Shown here one piece after another: positions 6,795 through 13,742 of a stretch of DNA of 15,447 nucleotides. The position numbers and the translations under genes were made by a program. The notes beneath the pieces are model-generated. The model saw only the letters and a program-made list of their open reading frames with translations. It searched no databases and was not told the origin of the DNA. The stretch covers positions 1 through 15,447 of the forward strand of contig CAKOHL010000017.1 of the NCBI GenBank assembly GCA_934085635.1. The letters are read 5' to 3'. Position 1 is the stretch's first letter. Every line of letters starts with the position of its first letter. The stretch is from an uncultured Bacilli bacterium. Its GTDB lineage: Bacteria; Bacillota_I; Bacilli_A; RF39; UBA660.

Positions 6795-8298
6795 TAGTGT
6801 CCTCCATAATGCTTTTTAGTATGTTCCTGTCTATTTTTCCATTTTTAGTTAGTTTAAATTCATCTAGTTTTTTATATATAGATGGAATCATATAAATAGG
6901 TACATCTTTTTTAAGTTTTTCTATTATTTCTTCTTTAGTAGCATCTCCTACATAGAAAGCCCATAGTTTATGTTTTTTTTCATTAAATAGTGTTACAACT
7001 CTTTTAACACCATTTACTTTTAGTATTTCTTTATCTATTTCTTCAAGTTCTATACGGTGTCCCATATATTTTATTTGAAAGTCTTTTCTTCCTTTGAATA
7101 CTAATTCATAGTTTTCATTATATATTGCTAGATCTCCAGTTCTGTATATCATTTCTATGTAGTTTTTGTTTAGTGGGTTTTGCATAAAGTTTTTGCTAGT
7201 TACTTCTTTATTGTTATAGTATCCTAAGCTTAAAGCTGTTCCACTTACACATATTTCTCCAGGAGTATTTAGAGTGGTTACAAGTTCATTTTGTTCATTT
7301 AGTAAGAATACTTTTTCATTTTTGAATGCTTTACCAATAGGCACTCCTTCAGTGTAGTCTCTGTTTCTATCTATTTTATGATATGTGCAGTTGCAAGTTA
7401 TTTCAGTAGGACCATATACATTTATTATTTCAGCATTTGGTAGTTTGTCCATCCATTCTTTTAGGTGTTTGTATGGCATTACTTCTCCACTATAGATTAT
7501 TTTGTTAACTTGAGAAGGTACTTTGTAGTCAAGACCGTGGAATGTAGTGATTAAGCAAAGCGCGGATACAGCCCAGATGAGGGTAGTTGCTTTGTTATCT
7601 GTTAGGTAGTCTAGTAGTAATGCTGGAGAAGAAAAGTATTTTTTAGGTACAATTAATAATGTGGCACCCATTTTCATACTTGAGAAAATGTCTTTAACTG
7701 ATACATCAAAGTCAAATGGAGCTTGGTTAGCCAACACATCATCTTCTTTTATGTTTAGTTCTTCAGTGAATGTATCAATAAAGTCAATTATGCTTCTCGA
7801 ACTTACTACAACACCTTTAGGAACTCCAGTTGAGCCAGAAGTAAAGTTTATATATACTGGGTCAATATCATATTTAAAAGTTCTGGTGCTTTTTAGTTTT
7901 TCTTCATTTATTTCGCCTTTTAAAAGTTCTTCTACTAGATATATGTCTAAGTTAGTAAATATACTTTTTGCTTTTTCTAAGTTTTCTTTGTTTGTAATTA
8001 CTTTTTTACTGTTTAATACTTCTTTAATTTGATTTATTCTTGCTTCAGGGAATTCTGGATTTATTAAGCTATAGCAAGCACCTGAATATAGTACACCAAA
8101 GAATGTACAAAGTGTTTCTATTCCTTTGTCCATAAATACTATTATTGGTTCATTTAGTTCTGATATTAAATTTGAACCAATTATTTTTGATGATTTAAGT
8201 AGATTTTCATATGTTATTTTTTTATTCTCTTCAATGACTGCTATTTTATCTTTCTTTATGTCAGCAGTTTTTTCTAAATATTCTAATACTATTTTCAT
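6781..8298 (-). CDS. DltA-like amino acid adenylating ligase (carrier-protein loading)
   Basis: The product is a 505-residue stand-alone adenylation enzyme of the DltA/NRPS A-domain type, which forms an aminoacyl-AMP and loads the carrier protein. Core motifs appear in order: FTSGSTGVPKG (152-162), NQAPFDFDVSVKD (191-203), NVYGPTE (293-299), YRTGDL (385-390), GRKDFQIK (403-410) and NGKIDR (486-491, catalytic Lys488). Length and motifs match DltA. The pocket positions differ: Lys202 replaces DltA Met, Ser270 replaces the D-Ala-selecting Cys269, and Val294, Cys302 and Asn303 also change, while the amine-binding Asp198 is kept. The start is ATG 8298 with GAGGAA a few bases upstream. It is the first gene of the operon. 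An annotation pipeline would call it D-alanine-poly(phosphoribitol) ligase; I think the substrate is different, possibly an amino-dicarboxylate. Confidence 0.88.
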   Translation of the reverse strand: MKIVLEYLEKTADIKKDKIAVIEENKKITYENLLKSSKIIGSNLISELNEPIIVFMDKGIETLCTFFGVLYSGACYSLINPEFPEARINQIKEVLNSKKVITNKENLEKAKSIFTNLDIYLVEELLKGEINEEKLKSTRTFKYDIDPVYINFTSGSTGVPKGVVVSSRSIIDFIDTFTEELNIKEDDVLANQAPFDFDVSVKDIFSSMKMGATLLIVPKKYFSSPALLLDYLTDNKATTLIWAVSALCLITTFHGLDYKVPSQVNKIIYSGEVMPYKHLKEWMDKLPNAEIINVYGPTEITCNCTYHKIDRNRDYTEGVPIGKAFKNEKVFLLNEQNELVTTLNTPGEICVSGTALSLGYYNNKEVTSKNFMQNPLNKNYIEMIYRTGDLAIYNENYELVFKGRKDFQIKYMGHRIELEEIDKEILKVNGVKRVVTLFNEKKHKLWAFYVGDATKEEIIEKLKKDVPIYMIPSIYKKLDEFKLTKNGKIDRNILKSIMEDTNGLQ

Positions 8299-8326
8299 AT
8301 AACTTCCTCATTTCGTAAACACCCCA

Positions 8327-8355
8327 ATTATAGCAAAGTATGGATAATGGGGCAA
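8327..8355 (-). promoter_or_regulatory. Proximal promoter (P1) of the Dlt-like operon
   Basis: On the minus strand, -35 TTGCCC (8355-8350), a 17-bp spacer and -10 TATAAT (8332-8327) are preceded by TGC, giving an extended -10. The predicted start is near 8320, leaving a leader of about 20 bases that contains the ligase ribosome binding site. Confidence 0.7.
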
Positions 8356-8365
8356 TCTTATTTTC

Positions 8366-8399
8366 ATTATAAACACCCTAAGTGACAAGTAAGTGACAA
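8366..8399 (-). promoter_or_regulatory. Distal promoter (P2) with 11-bp tandem operator repeats
   Basis: On the minus strand two 11-bp units, TTGTCACTTAC (8399-8389) and TTGTCACTTAG (8388-8378), are identical at 10 of 11 positions. They place TGTCAC-N5-TGTCAC on one helix face. Six bases later comes TATAAT (8371-8366) with no usable -35 at 16-18 bp spacing. This is the layout of promoters activated by OmpR/PhoB-family response regulators. The regulator itself is not in the window. Confidence 0.55.
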
Positions 8400-8421
8400 A
8401 AAAGAAAGCACTTTGGCTTTC
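8398..8421 (-). terminator. Intrinsic terminator of the GT2 glycosyltransferase gene
   Basis: On the minus strand GAAAGC (8421-8416), loop CAAAGT and GCTTTC (8409-8404) are followed by six T (8403-8398), starting 3 bases past the stop codon. The T-run ends exactly where the operator repeats of the next operon begin. Confidence 0.8.
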
Positions 8422-8424
8422 AAG

Positions 8425-9924
8425 TTATTTATTACTAGTTATGTCATCAATTGTAACTTTACTATTGTGTGGGATTGGTTTCCATTCAACTTTCATAAAT
8501 ATTGCTATGTATGTTGTCCATCTTCCGATTATATCGAATGTTGGCCACGTTAGGGTATATAATACTTTTTTATAAAATGGTATTGGTTTTATGTTTTTGT
8601 GTTCTACTATGAATAAGTAAACTGCTACCCACATTCTTTCGAAGTAGTCACCAATTCTAAATAATACTCTTGTCCATAAGTTAATTAGTAGTCCTAGTAA
8701 GAATGCATTCATTCCCGCGTTAGATACAATTCTTATTTCAAATAGTTTTCTAAGACCTTTAGCGAGATATGTACCACCTGCAAATAAATTAACGTCCATT
8801 CCTACATTGTACATATAACAAGCTTGCATAAACCATATGACTATTATCCATCTAAGTAAATTAAATACACTAAATGGAGTTAACTGGATTAAAGTGTCGT
8901 ATGACGCGAATCTGTGTCTTATGTTTTCTATGATATTTAGTATAAATTCTTTAAATGTTTTACTTTTCTTTTTTTTGTTTACTGAGTTTTCTCCCCATTT
9001 GGTTCTTACAAACCATTTGCCTAGGAATATGTTTATAAATAGGTAAGGGCCTGATTCTACAAATGCTTGTAAGTGACCTTTACTCCAACGAAGTCTTTGT
9101 CTTAATGCAACTTTTAAGCTCGTTGGTTGTTCATCATAGAACATTGCTTTGTCGTTGTATGTGATTTGATATCCTTGTGCGACTGCATCAGCTGTTAAGG
9201 CACGGTCCTCAGTAAGACTTGTGTAGTGCCAACCATTTTTAACTATTTCGCTTGTGAATAAGAATCCAGTTCCTTGAATGTTAGTTGCTAATCTAAGTAC
9301 ACTTCTAGCACGGTGGTTACATCTTATACTTCTTATCCAGTGAAGTGCATAGGTAGAAGCAACCCAGTTTTCATCAAAGTTTTTGGTATTTCTGTAGGAG
9401 GTAATTATTTTACATCCTTCGTCAAATGAGTCATTCATTCTGCTGATGTAATCTGTATTTAATAGGTTATCTGCATCAAATATAAAATATCCTTCAAAGT
9501 TCATTCTTCCATAGTCTTCTTCAATTCTATCAAGTAGAAACTCTAGCGCATAACCTTTTGTTCTGTGCTTATCATCAAATCTTTCATAGCAAATAGCCCC
9601 GTGTTTTCTTGCTATTTCAGCAGTGTTATCTGTACAGTTATCTGCGACTACAAATGTTGTTACTAAACTCATATCATAGTCTTGTTTATTTATGCTATCT
9701 AGTAAGTTACCAATTACATATTTTTCATTTCTAGCTGCAATTAATATTGCATATTTATGTTTTTTCTTAGCGGGTTTAAACTTTCTAGTAAAGAAGAAAC
9801 CTATAATATAATATATTTTTTTATAGAAGAACATAATAGTCATTATGCTTCCGATTATGTAGTATACATTTTTCCATTCATTAAAATGGTTTCCAATACT
9901 GCTTATAATATTTAATAAATTCAT
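8425..9924 (-). CDS. Membrane GT2 family (processive-type) glycosyltransferase
   Basis: The product has 499 residues from ATG 9924. It is a cytosolic-domain-plus-membrane glycosyltransferase of the cellulose synthase/poly-GlcNAc synthase type. A hydrophobic N-terminal region (about 20-45) precedes the GT2 domain (about 57-290). The nucleotide-binding start is AILIAARNE, the metal-binding motif is DAD (150-152), TEDRAL (238-243) carries the catalytic acid, and QRLRW (276-280) is the QxxRW motif of processive enzymes. Three or four hydrophobic segments follow (about 335-360, 395-415, 425-440). I chose 9924 over an in-frame TTG at 9936 because GAGGTG (plus-strand 9929-9934) lies directly upstream of it and overlaps the TTG region. 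It has its own promoter and terminator, so it is not part of the Dlt-like operon. Sugar donor and product are unknown; a surface glycan or glycolipid is plausible. Confidence 0.85.
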   Translation of the reverse strand: MNLLNIISSIGNHFNEWKNVYYIIGSIMTIMFFYKKIYYIIGFFFTRKFKPAKKKHKYAILIAARNEKYVIGNLLDSINKQDYDMSLVTTFVVADNCTDNTAEIARKHGAICYERFDDKHRTKGYALEFLLDRIEEDYGRMNFEGYFIFDADNLLNTDYISRMNDSFDEGCKIITSYRNTKNFDENWVASTYALHWIRSIRCNHRARSVLRLATNIQGTGFLFTSEIVKNGWHYTSLTEDRALTADAVAQGYQITYNDKAMFYDEQPTSLKVALRQRLRWSKGHLQAFVESGPYLFINIFLGKWFVRTKWGENSVNKKKKSKTFKEFILNIIENIRHRFASYDTLIQLTPFSVFNLLRWIIVIWFMQACYMYNVGMDVNLFAGGTYLAKGLRKLFEIRIVSNAGMNAFLLGLLINLWTRVLFRIGDYFERMWVAVYLFIVEHKNIKPIPFYKKVLYTLTWPTFDIIGRWTTYIAIFMKVEWKPIPHNSKVTIDDITSNK

Positions 9925-9946
9925 ATAACACCTCAAAACTAGTGAT

Positions 9947-9955
9947 ATTATAACA
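9947..9955 (-). promoter_or_regulatory. Extended -10 promoter of the glycosyltransferase gene
   Basis: On the minus strand TGTTATAAT (9955-9947) is a perfect extended -10 (TGn TATAAT). No convincing -35 lies 17 bp upstream. The predicted start is near 9940, leaving a leader of about 16 bases with the GAGGTG site. Confidence 0.6.
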
Positions 9956-9975
9956 TTTATATTTGTAAAAAGATA

Positions 9976-10027
9976 TTGACATTTACTTTACTAACTTGTG
10001 TAAAAGACTCTTTATTTATGATATACT
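9976..10027 (+). promoter_or_regulatory. Promoter region of murG-ftsQ
   Basis: Two candidates are seen. The first is TTGACA (9976-9981), a 17-bp spacer and TGTAAA (9999-10004). The second is an extended -10, TGATATACT (10019-10027), with only a poor -35. Either gives a leader of roughly 35-60 bases. The region is shared with the divergent glycosyltransferase promoter. Confidence 0.5.
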
Positions 10028-10070
10028 TAAGTTAGAAAGAAAATACATATAATTAAATGGAGGAGAGAAA

Positions 10071-11126
10071 ATGAAATTAATAGTAACTGCAGGTGGGACT
10101 GGGGGACATATATATCCAGCACTTGGTGTTATAGAAAAGTTTTTAGAGAATAAAGATAATGAGGTTTTATATATAGGTACTACTAATAGAATGGAAAGTG
10201 AAATCGTGCCTGAGAAGGGGCTACCTTATGTAGGACTAGAGATATATGGTTTATCTAAGACTGATATTAAAAGAGATATTAAGAATGTAAAACTTATTAT
10301 GTCTGCATATAAGAAGTGTAAAAAAATAATGAAGGAATTTAAACCTGATTATGTAATTGGTTTTGGTGGGTATGTTACTTTTCCTGTTTTAATGGCGGCT
10401 CATAAGTATAAGATAAGATCTGCAGTTCACGAACAGAATAAGCTTCCTGGTAAGACAAATAGACTTCTTTCTAAATTTGTTGATACTACTTTTGTGTCTT
10501 TTAAAGAAAGTGAAAAGTATTTTAAGAATAATGTTATTATGTCGGGTAATCCTTGTTCAGAGAAAGCACTTAATAGTATAAGTCACGATAAGACTAAACT
10601 TGGATTTTCTAAGAATAAAAAGTTAACTCTTATAGTTATGGGGAGTTTAGGTAGTGAAGAAGTGAATTCTAGAATAAAAGATTTTCTTATTAATTATAAA
10701 AGTAAAACTAATGAGATATTATTTATAACTGGTAAGTCTAGTTATGATAATTATAAAGATTTAAAGGTAGATAAATCTATTAAAATATTACCTTATTATA
10801 ATGATTTAAGTGGACTTATGAAAAGTACTGATTTGATTATTTCAAGAGCTGGTGCTAGCACTATTAGTGAAATATTAAGTTTGAATTTACCTTCAATACT
10901 TATACCAAGTCCATATGTTGCTAATAATCATCAATATTATAATGCACTTGATTTAAAAGAAAAGAATCTTGCTTATATGTTAGAGCAGAAAGATTTAAAT
11001 AAAGAATCTTTAGAAAAAGCAATTGATTATGTTTTAAAGAATGAAAAAGATATGATAAGTAATTTGAAAAAGCAAGAGAAATTAAAATCAAGTACTATTA
11101 TAGTTGAAGAAATAGAAAAAAAGTAA
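10071..11126 (+). CDS. murG: MurG, UDP-GlcNAc:lipid I N-acetylglucosaminyltransferase
   Basis: MurG adds GlcNAc to lipid I to make lipid II at the inner face of the membrane, the last cytosolic step of peptidoglycan precursor synthesis. The product has 351 residues, a typical length for this GT28 enzyme. Signatures are present: AGGTGGHIYPA at the N-terminus (7-17), GFGGYVTFP (about 97-105), HEQNKLPGKTNR (lipid-facing region), a GSLGSEEVN loop in place of the usual GGSxGA, SRAGASTISE (UDP-binding block) and NNHQYYNA. ATG 10071 has a strong GGAGGA site 5-10 bases upstream. It is followed 31 bases later by ftsQ, the murG-ftsQ order of many division and cell-wall clusters. It shows that the organism builds peptidoglycan. 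Confidence 0.96.
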   Translation: MKLIVTAGGTGGHIYPALGVIEKFLENKDNEVLYIGTTNRMESEIVPEKGLPYVGLEIYGLSKTDIKRDIKNVKLIMSAYKKCKKIMKEFKPDYVIGFGGYVTFPVLMAAHKYKIRSAVHEQNKLPGKTNRLLSKFVDTTFVSFKESEKYFKNNVIMSGNPCSEKALNSISHDKTKLGFSKNKKLTLIVMGSLGSEEVNSRIKDFLINYKSKTNEILFITGKSSYDNYKDLKVDKSIKILPYYNDLSGLMKSTDLIISRAGASTISEILSLNLPSILIPSPYVANNHQYYNALDLKEKNLAYMLEQKDLNKESLEKAIDYVLKNEKDMISNLKKQEKLKSSTIIVEEIEKK

Positions 11127-11157
11127 TATAATTTTATTTAAAGATAGGAGTAAAAAT

Positions 11158-11829
11158 GTGGCAAAAGTAAAGAAGAAAAAACTTAATTTAAAAAAATTTT
11201 TTGGTTTCATATTTACTATAGTGGCCATATTTTTAGTGTATTTTTTCTTAAGTAAGAGACCAATTAGAAATATTGTTATTACTGGTACGGCTAATATAAC
11301 TGATGAAGAGATTATGATGATAGCTAATTTAGAGGATTATCCATCTTTTATTAAGACTTCTAGAGGTAAGATTAAAAAGAATATTCTTAAGCTTCCACTT
11401 GTTAAAGATGTTAAAGTGTATAAGCATTTTTTTGAGAGGTTAGTTATTGAAGTTACCGAGTATAAAGTGCTTTTTAAAATTAGAAGTACCGATGAGTATG
11501 TTTTGGAAGGTAATAAGAAATTAAGTGATATTGACTATGTAGGGCCTGTTCTTATTAATTATGTTCAAGATGATATACTTTCTAAATTTGTTAGTAAGTT
11601 TGAAAAGATAGATAGTAGTATTATTAGTAAGATAAGTGAGATAGAATATTCTCCTACTAAGTATGATAAGGAAAGATTTATACTTTATATGACAGATGAA
11701 AATACTGTTCACGTTACACTTGCTAAACTTAAGAATCTTAATAATTATAATAAGATAAAAGAACAACTTGGTACTAATAAGGGTATACTTTATTTGGATA
11801 GTGGTAATTATTTTGAAATTAAAGAGTAA
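11158..11829 (+). CDS. ftsQ: FtsQ/DivIB cell division protein
   Basis: This is a bitopic membrane protein of the divisome that couples septal wall synthesis to FtsL/FtsB (DivIC). The product has 223 residues. A lysine-rich cytosolic tail (1-12) precedes one membrane helix (about 13-31). A POTRA domain follows (about 35-103, starting IRNIVITGTANITDEEI), with the characteristic LPLVKDVKVYKHFFERLVIEVTE, then a beta domain. The start is GTG 11158, preceded by AGGAG 6-7 bases upstream; an ATG at 11156 in another frame stops after four codons. Length and architecture are normal though slightly short. It shares a transcription unit with murG. No ftsA or ftsZ follows; the next gene has its own promoter beginning 5 bases after the ftsQ stop. 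Confidence 0.9.
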   Translation: MAKVKKKKLNLKKFFGFIFTIVAIFLVYFFLSKRPIRNIVITGTANITDEEIMMIANLEDYPSFIKTSRGKIKKNILKLPLVKDVKVYKHFFERLVIEVTEYKVLFKIRSTDEYVLEGNKKLSDIDYVGPVLINYVQDDILSKFVSKFEKIDSSIISKISEIEYSPTKYDKERFILYMTDENTVHVTLAKLKNLNNYNKIKEQLGTNKGILYLDSGNYFEIKE

Positions 11830-11833
11830 AGTC

Positions 11834-11862
11834 TTTACAAATATATAAGATTGTAATAAAAT
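11834..11862 (+). promoter_or_regulatory. Promoter of the pyrophosphatase gene
   Basis: -35 TTTACA (11834-11839), a 17-bp spacer and -10 TAAAAT (11857-11862) are present. The predicted start is near 11869, about 150 bases before the start codon, leaving a long structured leader. Confidence 0.65.
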
Positions 11863-11868
11863 ATATCT

Positions 11869-12020
11869 GCGAGTATGAATTTACTTGTATTTATACCTAT
11901 GAATAATGTTAGTCGCTTCCGGGTGGTGCGAGCAATAAATGATCCCGGTAGAAAATGTTTTGAAAGTTCTATCAATTGATAGAATTTTCTTTAATTGTGA
12001 TTTAGAAAGGGCTGATTTTA
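11869..12020 (+). promoter_or_regulatory. Structured 5' leader with predicted pseudoknot and terminator-like hairpin
   Basis: The leader of about 150 bases contains three structures. (1) GTATGAAT (11873-11880) pairs with ATTTATAC (11889-11896), while ATTTAT (11889-11894) can instead pair with ATGAAT (11899-11904). (2) An H-type pseudoknot combines TCGC (11913-11916) with GCGA (11928-11931) and CCGGG (11919-11923) with CCCGG (11944-11948), with an A-rich 12-base third loop. (3) A 12-bp hairpin of GAAAGTTCTATC (11962-11973) and GATAGAATTTTC (11978-11989), with an AATT loop, is followed by a short T-run. The GC-rich island stands out sharply in AT-rich surroundings. The order of structured element, terminator-like hairpin and RBS resembles a riboswitch or attenuator. 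I could not match it to a known class. Confidence 0.45.
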
Positions 12021-13637
12021 ATGCAAAAATTATACGTTTTTGGACATATAAATCCAGATACTGATTCAGTATGCGCGGCAATTACACTTGCTAATTTAAA
12101 GAGAATGGAAGGGATGAATGCTGAAGAAAGAGTACTTGGGAATATTAATAAAGAAACTAAGTATGTTTTAGATTATTATAAAGTAAAAGAACCTAAGTAT
12201 TTAAATGATACTAAACTTAGAATTAAAGATTTAAATTATAGACATAACTATTATATAAATGAGAATGCTTCTATAGAGGATACTTATAATTATATGCTTA
12301 ATAAAAATACTACTGGTGTACCTATAGTGGACTCTAATAAAAAGTTTTTAAATATTATTACTTCTAAAGATATTCTTAATAAGAGTTTAGGTCTTAATGA
12401 TGCTGAACTTTATACTAGTTATCAGAATATTTTGAATACTTTAAATGGAGAAGCAGTTGTTAAAGTTGATGATGAGATAAAGGGAGTTGTGACTGCAGCT
12501 GCTTTTGCTCATGAGACATTTGAAAATGTAAAGGAACTTACTAATGAAGATATTTTAATAGTGGGAGATAGACATTATATAATTGATCTTGCTATTAAAT
12601 CTAAAGTTAAGTTAATTATTATAGTTGGAGGTAATATTCCTAAGAAAGAGCATATTAAAGAGGCTAAGAAAAATAAAGTAAATATTATTAAGACTAATAT
12701 GAATACTTTTGAAACTGCTAGGGTTATTTTAAATAGTAATTATATTAAAAAAATTATTGATAAAGAAGCAGAATATATTCTTTATGAGAAAGATTATTAT
12801 GATGATTTTATTTCTTGGAGTAAAGATTTACAGATAGATAATTATCCTGTTTTGGATAAGAATGGTATTTGTAAGGGGCTTCTTAGAAAGAGTGAGCTTT
12901 CTGGTTCTAATAAGAGAAAAGTGGTTTTGGTTGATCATAATGAAATCGAGCAAAGTGCAATCGGGCTTGATGAAGCTGAGATAGTTGAAATAGTTGATCA
13001 TCATAAGATAGGTAGAGTTAGTACAACACATCCTATTAATTTTAGAAATATGATAGTGGGTAGTACTAATACTATTATTTATAGTATGTATAAAGAAAAA
13101 GGTGTTAAGATAGATAAAACTATGGCTGGACTTATGCTTGCTGGTATAATTTCAGATACTCTTTTACTTAAGAGTCCTACAACTACTGATATGGATATTA
13201 AGGCTGTTAAAGAAATTAATAAAATAGTGAAACTAAATGTAGAAAAGTTTGGACTTGAAATGTTTAAGAGTGGAAGTAGTTTAGAAGGTATGACATATGA
13301 AGAAGTACTTGAAATGGATAGTAAGACATTTAAATCAGGAGATGAGGAATTTACTATAAGTCAAGCATTTACTTTAGATATAGATAATATACTTAAAGAT
13401 AAAGATAATTATTTAATGGAAATGGATAAGTTAATGAAAGAAACTGGGGTTAAAAGATTTATCTTTGCTGTTACTGATATTATTAAGAATGGAAGTTATA
13501 TTTTATATGATAATAAGAGTGAAGATGTAGTTAAGAAAGCATTTAATATTAAGAAAATAGAGCAAGGTGTTTTCTTAAAAGGTGTTGTTAGTAGAAAACA
13601 ACAAATTGTACCTGCAGTTTTGGACGCGATTGATTAA
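12021..13637 (+). CDS. ppaC: Manganese-dependent (family II) inorganic pyrophosphatase with CBS and DRTGG domains
   Basis: This cytosolic enzyme hydrolyses pyrophosphate to two phosphates, pulling biosynthetic reactions forward. The product has 538 residues, against about 310 for the plain family II enzyme, because of a regulatory insert. The DHH domain starts GHINPDTDS (8-16; His9, Asp13, Asp15). The insert holds CBS1 (about 75-125), a DRTGG domain (about 145-230, GDRHYIIDLAI...IIIVGG) and CBS2 (about 240-293). The catalytic core resumes with VDHNE (304-308), VDHHK (325-329), GSTNT and GIISDTLLLKSP. The DHHA2 domain ends with SRKQQIVP, matching the SRKKQ substrate-binding motif. CBS-PPases are known to be regulated by adenine nucleotides. 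ATG 12021 has AAAGGG 9 bases upstream. It is transcribed alone, behind a structured leader, with a terminator after it. Confidence 0.95.
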   Translation: MQKLYVFGHINPDTDSVCAAITLANLKRMEGMNAEERVLGNINKETKYVLDYYKVKEPKYLNDTKLRIKDLNYRHNYYINENASIEDTYNYMLNKNTTGVPIVDSNKKFLNIITSKDILNKSLGLNDAELYTSYQNILNTLNGEAVVKVDDEIKGVVTAAAFAHETFENVKELTNEDILIVGDRHYIIDLAIKSKVKLIIIVGGNIPKKEHIKEAKKNKVNIIKTNMNTFETARVILNSNYIKKIIDKEAEYILYEKDYYDDFISWSKDLQIDNYPVLDKNGICKGLLRKSELSGSNKRKVVLVDHNEIEQSAIGLDEAEIVEIVDHHKIGRVSTTHPINFRNMIVGSTNTIIYSMYKEKGVKIDKTMAGLMLAGIISDTLLLKSPTTTDMDIKAVKEINKIVKLNVEKFGLEMFKSGSSLEGMTYEEVLEMDSKTFKSGDEEFTISQAFTLDIDNILKDKDNYLMEMDKLMKETGVKRFIFAVTDIIKNGSYILYDNKSEDVVKKAFNIKKIEQGVFLKGVVSRKQQIVPAVLDAID

Positions 13638-13661
13638 AAACTCTCTAAGTGGAGTTTTTTT
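13636..13661 (+). terminator. Intrinsic terminator of the pyrophosphatase gene
   Basis: AAAAACTCT (13636-13644), loop CTAAGT and GGAGTTTTT form a stem with a G-U pair next to the loop, and the T-run extends to 13661. The upstream arm overlaps the last two bases of the TAA stop codon. Confidence 0.8.
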
Positions 13662-13674
13662 GATTGGGATAGAC

Positions 13675-13704
13675 TTGACTATATGTGGCAAAAAATGATA
13701 AAAT
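13675..13704 (+). promoter_or_regulatory. Promoter of the large surface protein gene
   Basis: -35 TTGACT (13675-13680), an 18-bp spacer and -10 TAAAAT (13699-13704) preceded by TGA (extended -10) are present. The predicted start near 13711 gives a leader of about 30 bases containing AAAGGA (13724-13729). Confidence 0.65.
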
Positions 13705-13742
13705 TTTAACATAGATAATAGGCAAAGGATTAAGTGATTTGT

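Noticed and set aside
7661..8032. Plus-strand open frame opposite the ligase gene
   Set aside because: The minus strand encodes a motif-complete adenylating enzyme across this stretch; the opposite frame has no start signals and is low-complexity Ser/Phe-rich, as expected for a shadow.
8299..8424. A DltX-type small gene ahead of the ligase
   Set aside because: The 126 bases are filled by a terminator, operator repeats and two promoters, and no open frame with a ribosome binding site and a membrane helix was found.
11869..12020. Known riboswitch classes (fluoride crcB, Mn2+ yybP-ykoY, preQ1, T-box)
   Set aside because: The conserved strings I know for these are missing: no GATGG...TGATG-CTCC of crcB, no GGGGAGTA of yybP-ykoY, no ACC after TGGT for T-box, and the leader is too short for a T-box Stem I. 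I keep it as unassigned.
11881..12081. Small minus-strand open frame over the pyrophosphatase leader
   Set aside because: No ribosome binding site and no recognisable protein; it is explained by the antisense of a structured leader and the start of the pyrophosphatase gene.
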